This document shows positions 26,470-35,236 of a stretch of 42,688 nt of DNA, one piece after another. Position 1 is the first letter of the stretch, and every line of letters begins with the position of its first letter. The notes below the pieces were generated by a model. The model was not told the DNA's origin. It saw only the letters and a list, made by a program, of their open reading frames with translations, and made no database searches. The position numbers and the translations under genes were made by a program. The DNA is from Methanobrevibacter sp. (GTDB taxonomy: Archaea; Methanobacteriota; Methanobacteria; Methanobacteriales; Methanobacteriaceae), in assembly GCF_017468685.1 (NCBI RefSeq), contig NZ_JAFUHT010000080.1, positions 1-42,688 on the forward strand. Direction: 5' to 3'.

Positions 26470-28158
26470 ATAATATTTTTCCAGATAATTGTTTAACTCA
26501 TCAATTGGAATTCTTTCCTGAGCTTCACTGTCCCTGTCTCTTACAGTAACCTGATTGTCTTCTAGACTATCAAAATCAACTGTAACTGCAAGAGGAATAC
26601 CTATCTCGTCAGCTCTGGCATATCTTTTACCGATAGTTCCGCTTGCATCATATTCAACAGTAAAACCATTCATTCTTAAGGTTTCTGTTAACTCTTGTGC
26701 AATCTCACGAGGACCTTCCTTGTTAACAAGAGGGAAAATTCCAACTTGAACTGGAGCTACTGACTTGTCGAATTTGAAGTAGTCTTTGCCTTCAGTTTCG
26801 GTAAATGAGTGTAATAATACTGAATAGGTAATACGGTCAATACCGAATGACGGTTCAATGACATGAGGAACAATCTTTTCACCAGTTATTTCCTCTTCAA
26901 CATCTTCAAATATGAGTAAATCCTCAGTTACTTCGTAAACTTTATCCAATTCAACAGTAAACTTGCCGTCAGATTCAATTGCTGATTTGATATCTTCAAC
27001 ATCAGCATCTTCAATTGCTTGTTTTACTTTAGGAGAATCTCCTTTGAATATTGGTCCGAATTTAGACAAGTTAGGTTTGACAATGGTTTTTTGAACCTTT
27101 TTAGGTTCATCATATTCAACAAAAACGTTCAATTCATCATTACTGAATTTTGAATGTGATGTTAAGTCATAATCTCCTCTATCAGCAATACCGATGATTT
27201 CAACCCAACCGTATTTGTCTGTTTTAACTTCAACGTCCCAACAGTCAAGAGCATAGTGAGCCATTTCTCCGGCCAAGTGTTGTCTGAATCTTAAAACATC
27301 TTCCGGAATACCGATTTCAGTTAGGAATTTGCGTGCTAAGTATAATTGATAAATTAACATTTCATTAGCAACAATACCTTTGTCCAACGCTTCACGGGCG
27401 GTAATTTCCAAAGGCTCTAAATTGTTTTCCTGAACTTCCTGTGAATTTAGGCGCAATATAACATCTTCAATCTGTGAAAATTTAGGGTGTGTTTTGTCTT
27501 TAGGGTTTAAAAATATTTCTGCTTCTGCTTGTGTGAATTCTCTGAGCCTGATTACTCCCTGTCTTGGTGAAATTTCATTACGGTATGCTTTTCCAAGTTG
27601 AACAGCTCCAAATGGCAATTTTCCTCTAAAGAATCTTTCCAAACGTTTAAATAAAATAAAGATTCCCTGAGCTGTTTCAGGTCTCATGTAACCTACTTTA
27701 TCCCCTTTTGCACCGATTTCAGTTTTAAACATTAAATTGTAGTTCCAAATGTTGGACAATTTGCCTCCACATTCAGGACAGACAATGTTGTTGTCAATGA
27801 CGATTTGGTCAAGCTCTTCGTTTTCTAAGCTTTCCACATCTTCACCGATTACTTCTTCAATGATGTGGTCTGCTCTGAATACTTCACCACATTCTTCACA
27901 TTTACACATTGGATCGGTAAAGTTGTCAACGTGTCCTGATGCTTTGAGAACTTCTTTAGGCATTACGGTTGGACCTTCAATTTCATAGAATCCTTCACCG
28001 GATACGTATTGTTTTCTCCATTTCTGCATGATGTTGTTTTTAAGACTTGCTCCTAGAGGTCCGTAATCAGTAAAACCAGATACTCCAGAGTAAATCTCAA
28101 ATGATGGCCATAAAAATCCTCTTTTAGCACTAACATTACTCATTTTATCATGATTCAT
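26464..28158 (-). CDS. glyS: Glycyl-tRNA synthetase (archaeal alpha2 type)
   Basis: GlyRS charges tRNA-Gly. The 564-residue protein is a class II synthetase of the eukaryotic/archaeal type: KRGFLWPSFEIYSGVSGFTDYGPLG at the N-terminus, motif 2 region AYRNEISPRQGVIRLREFTQAEAE near 190, motif 3 EPSFGIDRITYSVLLH near 435, and an anticodon-binding domain from about 465. A CKCEECGEVF...CPECGG pair near residues 85 and 128 forms a zinc-binding insert. ATG 28158 has TAGGAGTT upstream at nine bases; an alternative Met at residue 6 is possible. The gene is last in the tfrB-trmJ-Fe/S-dcd-glyS operon, 12 bases after dcd. Confidence 0.95.
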   Translation of the reverse strand: MNHDKMSNVSAKRGFLWPSFEIYSGVSGFTDYGPLGASLKNNIMQKWRKQYVSGEGFYEIEGPTVMPKEVLKASGHVDNFTDPMCKCEECGEVFRADHIIEEVIGEDVESLENEELDQIVIDNNIVCPECGGKLSNIWNYNLMFKTEIGAKGDKVGYMRPETAQGIFILFKRLERFFRGKLPFGAVQLGKAYRNEISPRQGVIRLREFTQAEAEIFLNPKDKTHPKFSQIEDVILRLNSQEVQENNLEPLEITAREALDKGIVANEMLIYQLYLARKFLTEIGIPEDVLRFRQHLAGEMAHYALDCWDVEVKTDKYGWVEIIGIADRGDYDLTSHSKFSNDELNVFVEYDEPKKVQKTIVKPNLSKFGPIFKGDSPKVKQAIEDADVEDIKSAIESDGKFTVELDKVYEVTEDLLIFEDVEEEITGEKIVPHVIEPSFGIDRITYSVLLHSFTETEGKDYFKFDKSVAPVQVGIFPLVNKEGPREIAQELTETLRMNGFTVEYDASGTIGKRYARADEIGIPLAVTVDFDSLEDNQVTVRDRDSEAQERIPIDELNNYLEKYYK

Positions 28159-28170
28159 AAATATTAACTC

Positions 28171-28758
28171 CTAATCTTTTTTCAATTCATAATCTAATTT
28201 AACTCTACTGCTTTCTGGGCGAGTTTGACCCATATATTTGCTATTTCTATCAGGGTGTCCATAAGGCAATTCTGCAGGGGAGGTCATTGTTTCAAATACA
28301 ATCTGACATACTCTCTGACCAGGATATAATGCAACAGGCATTGCACCAATGTTAGATATCTCCAAAGTGATGTTTCCTTCAAAACCAGGGTCAATGAAAC
28401 CTGCTGTAACGTGCATTGTAACACCTAAACGGCCCATGCTTGAACGACCTTCAACTCTTGCAACAAGGTCATCAGGCACTTTAACATATTCTAAAGTGGT
28501 GGCAAGGGCAAATTCATTTGGATGAATTATGAATGCTTCACCTTCAGGCACTACGGTTGATTCCATATAGGATGCGATGTCCTCTTCATCTTTAGGATCA
28601 ATGTATGGTTTTCTAATCACTTTAAATACTTTAAACTCATCTCCCAATCTCATATCAACAGAAGATGGTTGGATTTGCTTCTCATCTCTGAGAGGTTCAA
28701 TTCCAATTTTTCATTCTTTTAAACATTTCTTTATATCTTTATCGCTTAAAATTGCCAT
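28171..28758 (-). pseudogene. dcd: dCTP deaminase with an internal TGA
   Basis: Dcd deaminates dCTP to dUTP for thymidylate synthesis; the archaeal form may be bifunctional. The full frame runs from ATG 28758 (MAILSDKDIKKCLKE) through TGA at 28711-28713, codon 16, and continues with KIGIEPLRDEKQIQPSSVDM to the normal end. The conserved QPSSVDMRLG, RVEGRSSMGRLG and HVTAGFIDPGF motifs are intact downstream. The family has Gly at the TGA site (KEGKI), so GGA to TGA is the likely change. Initiating at ATG 28653 gives only 160 residues, losing about 35 that form the N-terminal part of the nucleotide pocket. Either read-through occurs, the enzyme is inactive, or this is a sequencing error. The upstream ATG is 20 bases after the Fe/S gene. 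Confidence 0.8.
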
Positions 28759-28777
28759 TTTTTCACACAAACAAAAA

Positions 28778-29599
28778 TTATTCTTCAATTAAATTATACA
28801 TCCTATTGATTACATTATCAATAGTTTTGTTATCGTAATCAACAGTTATTGCATCAAATTTACAAACGTTGGCGCAAAGACCACAGCCTCTACACATTTC
28901 CTGATTGATAGTTATTTTACCATTTTCAAGATGTATTGCATCAAACATGCAGTCCTGTTTAAGACATTTTAAACATTTTTTACAGTTGTCTTCATTGATT
29001 TTGACGGAAACTCCATCAAGTCTTGAAATCTTATTTGCAATTTCATCTTCCAGATTTGGAACAACTTTCCACAGACAGCAGCATGGACAGCAATGACAAA
29101 TTGTTAATAATCCTTCGCCGGGTCTTACATTCATCCAAACGGAATCAATTTTATTTCTACCAATAATATGACTTAAACCTGCAGCATCAGCTTTATCAAC
29201 ATGATCTAATGCCTCTTCGACGGTTGCTGTATGTCCGATTGCTCTTGGAATTTTTCTGCTGGTCGGTCCAAGGAAAATACAACCAATATCCTGAGGATAA
29301 TCTTCACACTTATTGGATGTTCTGCAAAGACAAGTATCCATTATGACAATGTCATCGCATTGTTTGATAACTTCTTTCATTACATCAGTAGGTAGGAAAT
29401 CTGAACCGTCACTTTCAATCTTTTGATTGATTGGAATGGTATTTGGAAGAACCAATACTTCATCTTTTTCAAAAAGCATTTTGTTGATTACTTTTTTAGC
29501 CACTTTTGATTTTTTTGTAAGTCCAGCAATCCAAAATCTCCAATGAAATATTCTATTTACAACGAAGATACTTATTTCTGCAAAGCTTATACGTCTCAT
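28778..29599 (-). CDS. Ferredoxin-like 4Fe-4S protein
   Basis: The 273-residue protein has a basic N-terminus, a middle region with several Cys (CLCRTSNKCEDYPQDIGC near residue 90 and CHCCPCCC near 173), and a C-terminal two-cluster ferredoxin domain: NCKKCLKCLKQDCMF and MCRGCGLCANVCKF (about 207-250). The C-x-C and Cys-rich middle parts suggest extra metal or cluster sites. It looks like an electron-transfer or sensor protein of methanogens, with unknown partners. It overlaps trmJ by four bases (ATGA-type) and is followed by dcd. Confidence 0.75.
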   Translation of the reverse strand: MRRISFAEISIFVVNRIFHWRFWIAGLTKKSKVAKKVINKMLFEKDEVLVLPNTIPINQKIESDGSDFLPTDVMKEVIKQCDDIVIMDTCLCRTSNKCEDYPQDIGCIFLGPTSRKIPRAIGHTATVEEALDHVDKADAAGLSHIIGRNKIDSVWMNVRPGEGLLTICHCCPCCCLWKVVPNLEDEIANKISRLDGVSVKINEDNCKKCLKCLKQDCMFDAIHLENGKITINQEMCRGCGLCANVCKFDAITVDYDNKTIDNVINRMYNLIEE

Positions 29600-30504
29600 T
29601 GTTCACCAAGTTTATTTTTTAGTCTTCTTAAGATTCCTTTAAATGTATGCGCTTCTCGGCTTGTTATAAAGGCTCTTGAAATAATGTTGTTGAAAGTTTT
29701 CAAGCCGTTTTTCTTTTTATGGTCTGGAATATCCAAACTGTTTATCAATTCTTTCATATCCTTTAAAAGATAATCCTTTTCAAGGGCAGTGCTTTCATTC
29801 AAACCTTCTACACCAAATTCATGCTTGTTTTTAAATAATTCATAGAAAATTATTGCTGCAGCATGGGATATGTTCATGATAGGGTAAGTCGGATCAGTTG
29901 GAATTGATACGCAAATGTCACAGTCTCCGATCTCCTTATTTGAAAGTCCATCACCCTCTCTTCCAAACAGTATTGCTATTTTGTTTGAAACATTTAATGA
30001 TTTGCCAAGTTCCTCAGGCTTGATTGGGATTCTTGACAGATTATAGCTTCCTCCAACGGTGCCTGTTGAAGCCACTTTAAAGTCAATCCTCTGTGATTGG
30101 TAAAATTCATCCAATGTCTTGTAGATTTTAGCGTTTTCAACAATATACTTTCCATGAGTGGCCTGATAGTAAGCATCATTGGTTAATGTTGGTGGATTGA
30201 TTAATACAAGATTTTTCAATCCAAAGTTGGCCATTGTCCTTGCAAGAAAACCAACGTTTCCAGGAGTTTCACATTCAACAAAAACTATGTAAATGTTTTC
30301 CTTAAATAAGCTAGTTTCCTCATCTTCCTTATCTCTTATAAGTTTAACTCTTGCTGTTCCTCTGGATTGGGGTTTTGATTTTGCTTTTTTTGTGGAAGTT
30401 GATTTTTTCTCTGATTTGCTTTCCTCTTTCTTTTCAGGTGAAGTCATTGCAGTGGTTTCAACTACTTTTTCCTCACTAACAGCAGCATCTCCTATTTTAA
30501 TCAA
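29596..30504 (-). CDS. trmJ: TrmJ-type tRNA 2'-O-methyltransferase
   Basis: The protein (302 residues as written) is a SpoU/TrmH-family SAM-dependent methyltransferase, closest to TrmJ, which methylates the ribose at tRNA position 32. After a Lys/Ser-rich N-terminal tail (about 1-65) come the SPOUT motifs: VFVECETPGNVGFLARTMANFG (motif 1), AILFGREGDGLSNKEI (motif 2) and IPTDPTYPIMNISHAAAIIFYEL (motif 3), forming the knot. The start is uncertain: TTG 30504 is adjacent to AGGAG, which is too close, and ATA 30495 sits nine bases after AGGAG. The basic tail, which archaeal relatives often lack, may bind tRNA. It follows tfrB by 11 bases. Confidence 0.85.
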   Translation of the reverse strand: MIKIGDAAVSEEKVVETTAMTSPEKKEESKSEKKSTSTKKAKSKPQSRGTARVKLIRDKEDEETSLFKENIYIVFVECETPGNVGFLARTMANFGLKNLVLINPPTLTNDAYYQATHGKYIVENAKIYKTLDEFYQSQRIDFKVASTGTVGGSYNLSRIPIKPEELGKSLNVSNKIAILFGREGDGLSNKEIGDCDICVSIPTDPTYPIMNISHAAAIIFYELFKNKHEFGVEGLNESTALEKDYLLKDMKELINSLDIPDHKKKNGLKTFNNIISRAFITSREAHTFKGILRRLKNKLGEQ

Positions 30505-30515
30505 CTCCTATGATT

Positions 30516-31991
30516 CTATTCGTAAGCTTTATTTAATAATTCAAGAATATGCATTGATTTGACATTTTCACAACCAATTGCATCCAAACCGTCCTGTAGG
30601 TTCAATTCACAGAACGGGCAAATTGTAACTACGGCATCTGCACTGGTATCCTTAATCATTTCAGCTTTTGATTTGGATAAGTCCATTGCAATTTCAGGTT
30701 TTCCGGATTTGATTCCTCCGCCTGCACCACAGCATTGGCAAGGATATTTCATTTCCTCAAATTCAACGCCAGGAATCATTTCAATAATGTTTCTAGGTGC
30801 ATCCTTGATGCCCTGGCCTCTGCCCAAGTGGCATGGGTCATGGTAGGTCACTTTCATATCAACCTCTTTTAATTTGGAAGTGTCCAATTTATCCTCTAAA
30901 AATTCACTGATGTCCATAACGTTTAGATTGGAACCAAATTGCGGATGATTATTCTTCAATGTAGCTCCACAACCTGAACAAATTGTAATTACTGTATCAT
31001 AATCTTTAAATACTTCTTTATTTTTATCAACAAGCTCCTGTACGAGTTCGGTCTGACCAGTTCTTAAAAGTGGGGATCCGCAACAGACTTGACCTTCAGG
31101 AACATCAATGTCAATTCCATTTTCCTTAAGGATTTTGACTAATGTATGTCCGATTTCAGGGAATTTATAGTCAACCATACATCCTGTGAAAAATGCAACT
31201 TTTGAACCAGTTTTATTAGTTGCTTCCTCAATGAATGGAGTTTTGTCTGTTTTAATACTTCTTCCGGTTGCCTGTATGTTTTCTTTAAACGCAACATGCT
31301 CAGGAAGAGGGCCGGAACCGTTTGCAACAGCTACTGCTCTCATCTTTTCAATTGCATCTCCAAAGGTATTGATATTTTTAGGACAAACAGCTAAGCATTT
31401 GCCGCAGCTGGTACAGTTATACAATCCGTCATCAAGTGCTTCCCTGAGCCTGTCAAAATTATCTCGTGGGTCGGTTTCAAATTTTCGGATGTATCTCATT
31501 AAGTATGGTCCGCCGAATTCCTCAGCTGCAATATTGACAACAGGACATGTTGAAAGGCATGAATAACATTCGATACAGCTTCTTACTTTTTTGGTGTCTT
31601 TTGTATCTTCCTTGGTTATGCTTTCATCAATGCCTTTACATTTATGGTCGCATTGAAGGGACAATTCCAAATCCTTAACTTTAGCTTCAATGCTGGACTT
31701 GTCAACAATCAAATCTTTTATAACTGGGAAATTGAGAGGTTCAATGATTGCTCCGTCCTTGATTTCTTTCTGGCATGCTAAAGCTCCATTGCCTTTAAAT
31801 AGTATTCCGCAAGATCCGCATTGACCTGCTCTACATGAGCTTCTAAAACTAATGTCTGCATCATATTTTTCATTAATAGCCTGAAGAGCATCAAGAACTT
31901 TCATCTGAGGTGTCTTTTCAATTTCATAACACTCCAAATGAGGTTCACTGTCAGTTTCACTATTAAATCTTGAAACATAAACTTTAATCAT
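30516..31991 (-). CDS. tfrB: CoM/CoB fumarate reductase subunit B
   Basis: TfrB is one of two subunits of the thiol:fumarate reductase that reduces fumarate with CoM-SH and CoB-SH, giving succinate and the heterodisulfide in the reductive branch of the incomplete TCA route. The 491-residue protein joins an N-terminal 2Fe-2S region (CRAGQCGSCG near 54), two 4Fe-4S clusters (CIECYSCLSTCP near 142 and CTSCGKCLAVCP near 196), and an HdrB-like C-terminus with two CCG domains (CMVDY...CCGSP...CSGC and CHLGRG...CCGAGGG...CPFC). TfrA is not in this window. GAGGGG precedes the ATG; a TATA-like run lies at about 32030-32040. First gene of the minus-strand operon. Confidence 0.92.
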   Translation of the reverse strand: MIKVYVSRFNSETDSEPHLECYEIEKTPQMKVLDALQAINEKYDADISFRSSCRAGQCGSCGILFKGNGALACQKEIKDGAIIEPLNFPVIKDLIVDKSSIEAKVKDLELSLQCDHKCKGIDESITKEDTKDTKKVRSCIECYSCLSTCPVVNIAAEEFGGPYLMRYIRKFETDPRDNFDRLREALDDGLYNCTSCGKCLAVCPKNINTFGDAIEKMRAVAVANGSGPLPEHVAFKENIQATGRSIKTDKTPFIEEATNKTGSKVAFFTGCMVDYKFPEIGHTLVKILKENGIDIDVPEGQVCCGSPLLRTGQTELVQELVDKNKEVFKDYDTVITICSGCGATLKNNHPQFGSNLNVMDISEFLEDKLDTSKLKEVDMKVTYHDPCHLGRGQGIKDAPRNIIEMIPGVEFEEMKYPCQCCGAGGGIKSGKPEIAMDLSKSKAEMIKDTSADAVVTICPFCELNLQDGLDAIGCENVKSMHILELLNKAYE

Positions 31992-32029
31992 TCTTTCCCC
32001 TCTAATTATATTAGCTTGTAAAATATTAT

Positions 32030-32040
32030 AATATATATTT
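32030..32040 (-). promoter_or_regulatory. TATA-like box for tfrB operon
   Basis: On the minus strand this reads AAATATATATT, about 40 bases before the tfrB start. It shares a 106-base divergent region with the iorA promoter. Confidence 0.4.
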
Positions 32041-32053
32041 ATAGTTTGTTGTA

Positions 32054-32067
32054 CTATATAATATATT
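32054..32067 (+). promoter_or_regulatory. TATA box for iorAB
   Basis: CTATATAATATATT lies about 31 bases before the iorA ATG, implying a very short leader that includes the GAGG site. Confidence 0.45.
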
Positions 32068-32097
32068 GTTATTAAAGATTATTTTGAGGAAAATATA

Positions 32098-33993
32098 ATG
32101 AATTTAAAAGAATTAGTTACAGGAGTGTCTGGTGAAAAACAATTTTTACTAGGTAATGAAGCGGCTGTTAGAGGAGTAATAGAAGCAGGCGTTTCCATTG
32201 CAGCTACATATCCGGGAACTCCTTCATCAGAAATTGGAAATATCTTATCAGTATTGGCTAAGGATGCCAATATATATTTTGAGTTTTCTACTAATGAAAA
32301 GGTTGCTATGGAGGTTGCAGCTACTGCAGCTGTGTCAGGCCTCAGGTCATTTACATTCATGAAGCATGTCGGTATGAATGTTGCGGCAGATTCATTCATG
32401 ACTACAGCATATTCTGGAGTAAATGGTGGAATGGTTATCCTATCAGCAGATGACCCATCACTTTTCTCATCTCAAAATGAACAGGATACACGTAATTACG
32501 CAAGATTGGCAAATGTACCTATTTTAGAACCGTCAAACTGTCAAGAAGTAAAAGACATGGTCAAATATGCATTTGAATTGTCAGAACAATTCAAAATACC
32601 TGTAATTGTCAGAACAACTACAAGAGTATCTCATATGAGAGGAGTAGTTGAGTTCGGTGACGTTAAGGACAATTCAACAAATAATGATAACCACTGGAAG
32701 AGAGGTCACTTCAAAAAAGACCCGTCTAAATATGTGCCTGTTCCAGCATTTGCAGGAGATATGCATGTAAGATTATGGGATAAAATCCACAAAATTGAAG
32801 AGTTAACCAACAAAAGCAAATATAATACTGAAATTGAACTGTCAGGTGAGAAAAAATACGGTTTAATCGCTTCAAGCAGTGCATACAATTATGCTCATGA
32901 TGTATGCAAATTCAATGATTTGGACATTAACATCCTGAAATTAGGATTTTCATATCCGTTCCCACAGGAAAAAGTTGCAGAATTCCTGAAAGACCTGGAT
33001 GAAGTATTCGTCGTTGAAGAAGTCGATCCAATAATTGAAAGAGATGTCTTATCATGCATTGGAGCTAAAAAGCTTAATGTTACTGTTCATGGTAAGTTGG
33101 ATGGCACTTTCCCATTATATCACGAATTCAACTCAGATGTTGTATCAGAAGGTTTGAATAAGGTATTGAACTTCAAGGAAGATGACGCTAAAGCTAACTA
33201 TTCATCAAGTCTTGAAAAATTGGAGAAAGACATTCCATCACGTGCACCTGTATTATGTGCAGGATGTCCTCACAGGGCAATGTATTACGGAATAAACATT
33301 GCAATAGATGAATTGGGCTTAAAACCTGCTGATGTAATTTTCGCATCAGATATTGGATGTTATACTTTAGGAATAAATCCACCGTACAATGCTGCAGATT
33401 ATTTATTGTCAATGGGTTCCAGTGTAGGTGACGGCTGCGGATTTTCAATCTCAACCGACCAGAAGGTGGCAAGCTTCATTGGAGATTCAACATTTTTCCA
33501 CAGCGGTATCTCACCATTAATCAATGCAGTTCACAACAAGCACAACTTTGTCTTAACAGTTCTTGACAACAGAATCACTGCAATGACTGGTGGTCAGCCA
33601 AACCCTGGAATTCCGGTTGACGGAATGGGGGATGAGGCACCTGAAGTGTCAATACGTAAACTAGCCCTTGCATGTGGTGTTGACTATGTTCGTGTAATCA
33701 ATCCGTTTAATTTGGATCAGGTTGTTAAGACTTATAAAGAGGCATTTGAAAGAAATGACACTGCAGTAATTATTTCAAAAGCACCATGTACTTTAATTAA
33801 AGGTTTAACCAAAAAACCTTCTGTTAGTTTTGTTGAGAAAAACTGTAATAACTGTGACAAGTGTGTAAAGGAACTTGCTTGTCCGGCAATCTCAAAAGTA
33901 AATGGTAAAATCACAATCGACCAATCACAATGTGACGGATGTAATGTATGTATACAGGTATGTAAATATGGTGCTCTAGAGGCAGGAAGGTGA
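32098..33993 (+). CDS. iorA: Indolepyruvate:ferredoxin oxidoreductase, alpha subunit
   Basis: IorA, with IorB, oxidises aryl pyruvates (indolepyruvate, phenylpyruvate, 4-hydroxyphenylpyruvate) to aryl-acetyl-CoA, reducing ferredoxin, or runs in reverse to make aromatic amino acids. The 631-residue protein has pyrimidine-binding region (LLGNEAAVRGVIEAG...ATYPGTPSSEIGN), a TPP domain with GDGCGFSISTDQ and IGDSTFFHSGI near 445-470, and a C-terminal two-cluster ferredoxin domain (NCNNCDKCVKELACP and CDGCNVCIQVCKYG). TPP, CoA and Fe-S are required. GAGG precedes the ATG. iorB overlaps or abuts its stop. The convergent aryl-CoA ligase fits the same pathway. Confidence 0.95.
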   Translation: MNLKELVTGVSGEKQFLLGNEAAVRGVIEAGVSIAATYPGTPSSEIGNILSVLAKDANIYFEFSTNEKVAMEVAATAAVSGLRSFTFMKHVGMNVAADSFMTTAYSGVNGGMVILSADDPSLFSSQNEQDTRNYARLANVPILEPSNCQEVKDMVKYAFELSEQFKIPVIVRTTTRVSHMRGVVEFGDVKDNSTNNDNHWKRGHFKKDPSKYVPVPAFAGDMHVRLWDKIHKIEELTNKSKYNTEIELSGEKKYGLIASSSAYNYAHDVCKFNDLDINILKLGFSYPFPQEKVAEFLKDLDEVFVVEEVDPIIERDVLSCIGAKKLNVTVHGKLDGTFPLYHEFNSDVVSEGLNKVLNFKEDDAKANYSSSLEKLEKDIPSRAPVLCAGCPHRAMYYGINIAIDELGLKPADVIFASDIGCYTLGINPPYNAADYLLSMGSSVGDGCGFSISTDQKVASFIGDSTFFHSGISPLINAVHNKHNFVLTVLDNRITAMTGGQPNPGIPVDGMGDEAPEVSIRKLALACGVDYVRVINPFNLDQVVKTYKEAFERNDTAVIISKAPCTLIKGLTKKPSVSFVEKNCNNCDKCVKELACPAISKVNGKITIDQSQCDGCNVCIQVCKYGALEAGR

Positions 33994-33998
33994 TGAAA

Positions 33999-34583
33999 AT
34001 GGATAATCATTATAGTATATACATTTGTGGAGTTGGAGGTCAGGGAATCATTAAGACTTCCACAATTATCGGTGAAGCTGCAATGAATCAGGGTTTGGAT
34101 GTAGTTATGAGTGAAATTCACGGAATGTCTCAAAGAGGAGGATCAGTATCTACTGAATTGAAGATTGGAGGATACAATTCATCAATCATTCCTAAAAAAG
34201 GAGCAGACATGTTGCTTTCATTTGAACCAATTGAAACAATCAGAGGATTGGATAAGGTAAACTCAGAAACTAAAATAGTCTACAATACTCATCCGATTAT
34301 TCCATCTTCAACAGATAAGCCTTATCCTAGTGTTGACAGCATAACAAAAACATTAAATGAAAACTTTAAGCATGTGCTTCCTGTTGATGGAACACAATTG
34401 GCGATTGATGCAGGAAGTGTATTGGCTTTAAACATGGTTCTTTTAGGTGCTGTCACTGCTGATGATAAATTCCCTCTGACAAAGGAATCTGTAATTGAAG
34501 CTATGAAAAATAATTTAAAACCTAAATTCCATGCAATGAATTTAAAGGCTATCGAAAGTGGATACAAATCCATCAAAGGTTAA
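33999..34583 (+). CDS. iorB: Indolepyruvate:ferredoxin oxidoreductase, beta subunit
   Basis: The 194-residue protein is the gamma-like catalytic partner of IorA: YICGVGGQGIIKTSTIIGEAA at the N-terminus, then EIHGMSQRGGSVSTELKIGG, and GADMLLSFEPIETIR, the standard motifs of the family's gamma domain. ATG 33999 is chosen because GGTGA, overlapping the iorA stop, lies five bases upstream; earlier GTG and ATG codons at 33990 and 33993 overlap that site. Stop at 34583 is followed by a promoter for the next small gene. Confidence 0.93.
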   Translation: MDNHYSIYICGVGGQGIIKTSTIIGEAAMNQGLDVVMSEIHGMSQRGGSVSTELKIGGYNSSIIPKKGADMLLSFEPIETIRGLDKVNSETKIVYNTHPIIPSSTDKPYPSVDSITKTLNENFKHVLPVDGTQLAIDAGSVLALNMVLLGAVTADDKFPLTKESVIEAMKNNLKPKFHAMNLKAIESGYKSIKG

Positions 34584-34610
34584 ATTATAAATAGTATTTA
34601 AATTAAAATA

Positions 34611-34620
34611 TTATATATAA
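34611..34620 (+). promoter_or_regulatory. TATA box for small conserved gene
   Basis: TTATATATAA lies about 17 to 26 bases before the ATG at 34637, implying a nearly leaderless transcript. Confidence 0.4.
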
Positions 34621-34636
34621 AAACAGTTGTGGTATT

Positions 34637-34915
34637 ATGGCTTATAAAATTGACAATGCTATTGTAAAAAAAGACAGGAACGGTAAAGTAACATTGATTG
34701 ACCCGGAAAATATTTTTAAGGATGAAGATGCTTTTATTGCTGTTAAAAGTGATGATTTAATAACAATTCAGCTTTTGATTAATGGAATATTAAGCAATGA
34801 CTTCAAAAACTGGAGAGAATTAGGGACTGTTCCTGAAAACGAACCACTAAAAAGCCTTTTTGTACGTTTAGGCTATTCAAGAGAAGATATATCTAATTTA
34901 TTAAAAGAATTTTAG
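34637..34915 (+). CDS. Small protein of unknown function
   Basis: A soluble 92-residue protein, beginning MAYKIDNAIVKKDRNGKVTL and ending EDISNLLKEF. I do not recognise a family. It has no membrane segment or Cys. Charged and helical C-terminal half and LFVRLGYSREDI near residue 76 suggest a small folded domain. It has its own TATA box, with GTGGT before the ATG, and lies just after iorB, so it might be read with it or apart. Confidence 0.55.
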   Translation: MAYKIDNAIVKKDRNGKVTLIDPENIFKDEDAFIAVKSDDLITIQLLINGILSNDFKNWRELGTVPENEPLKSLFVRLGYSREDISNLLKEF

Positions 34916-35043
34916 ATATTTCTTATTTTACTCTTTTTTTATTGTTTAATTTTAACTGATGTTCCATTAGATACAATACTTAAAATTAAAACTAAATTTA
35001 ATTTATAAATTTAATCTTGTAAATGGTATTATGTCTTTGATTC

Positions 35044-35208
35044 ATGAATACGGTAAAAATGTATAATAATGGAAATGCTGATGGCTTTGAGCTAGGTATT
35101 GGGCAGATTATTAAGCGATTGTTGGAATTTGGTGAGGATTGTGAAGTAATTGCTCAAAAAACTAAAATTTCTTTAGAGAAAAGATTTTTAATCAAAGAAA
35201 AAAAATAA
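35044..35208 (+). pseudogene. Fragment resembling the C-terminus of an Rpn/PD-(D/E)XK nuclease
   Basis: This 54-codon ORF (MNTVKMYNNGNADGFELGIG...) has the look of the C-terminal tail of Rpn-type recombination-promoting nucleases or related transposase-like PD-(D/E)XK proteins, which end with an x-G-x-x-x-G-x-x-x-x-x-K-x-L-L-x-x-G-x-x-x-x-x-I-x-x-x-T-x-x-S pattern: here IGQIIKRLLEFGEDCEVIAQ then KTKISLEK. No N-terminal nuclease domain is present upstream, and the preceding bases are not coding. I read it as a remnant; a small functional gene cannot be excluded. There is no Shine-Dalgarno near the ATG. Confidence 0.45.
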
Positions 35209-35212
35209 GTTG

Positions 35213-35236
35213 TAGAAAAGAAGTTATTCTTTTCTA
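35213..35236. terminator. Hairpin terminator at the ACT gene end
   Basis: TAGAAAAGAA-GTTA-TTCTTTTCTA is a perfect ten-base stem covering the end of the ACT gene (stop at 35234-35236), and it also follows the Rpn-like fragment. It lacks a strong GC core. Confidence 0.55.

Noticed and set aside
28711-28713. TGA in dcd as a selenocysteine codon
   Set aside because: The family has Gly, not Cys or Sec, at this place, and I saw no SECIS-like structure nearby.
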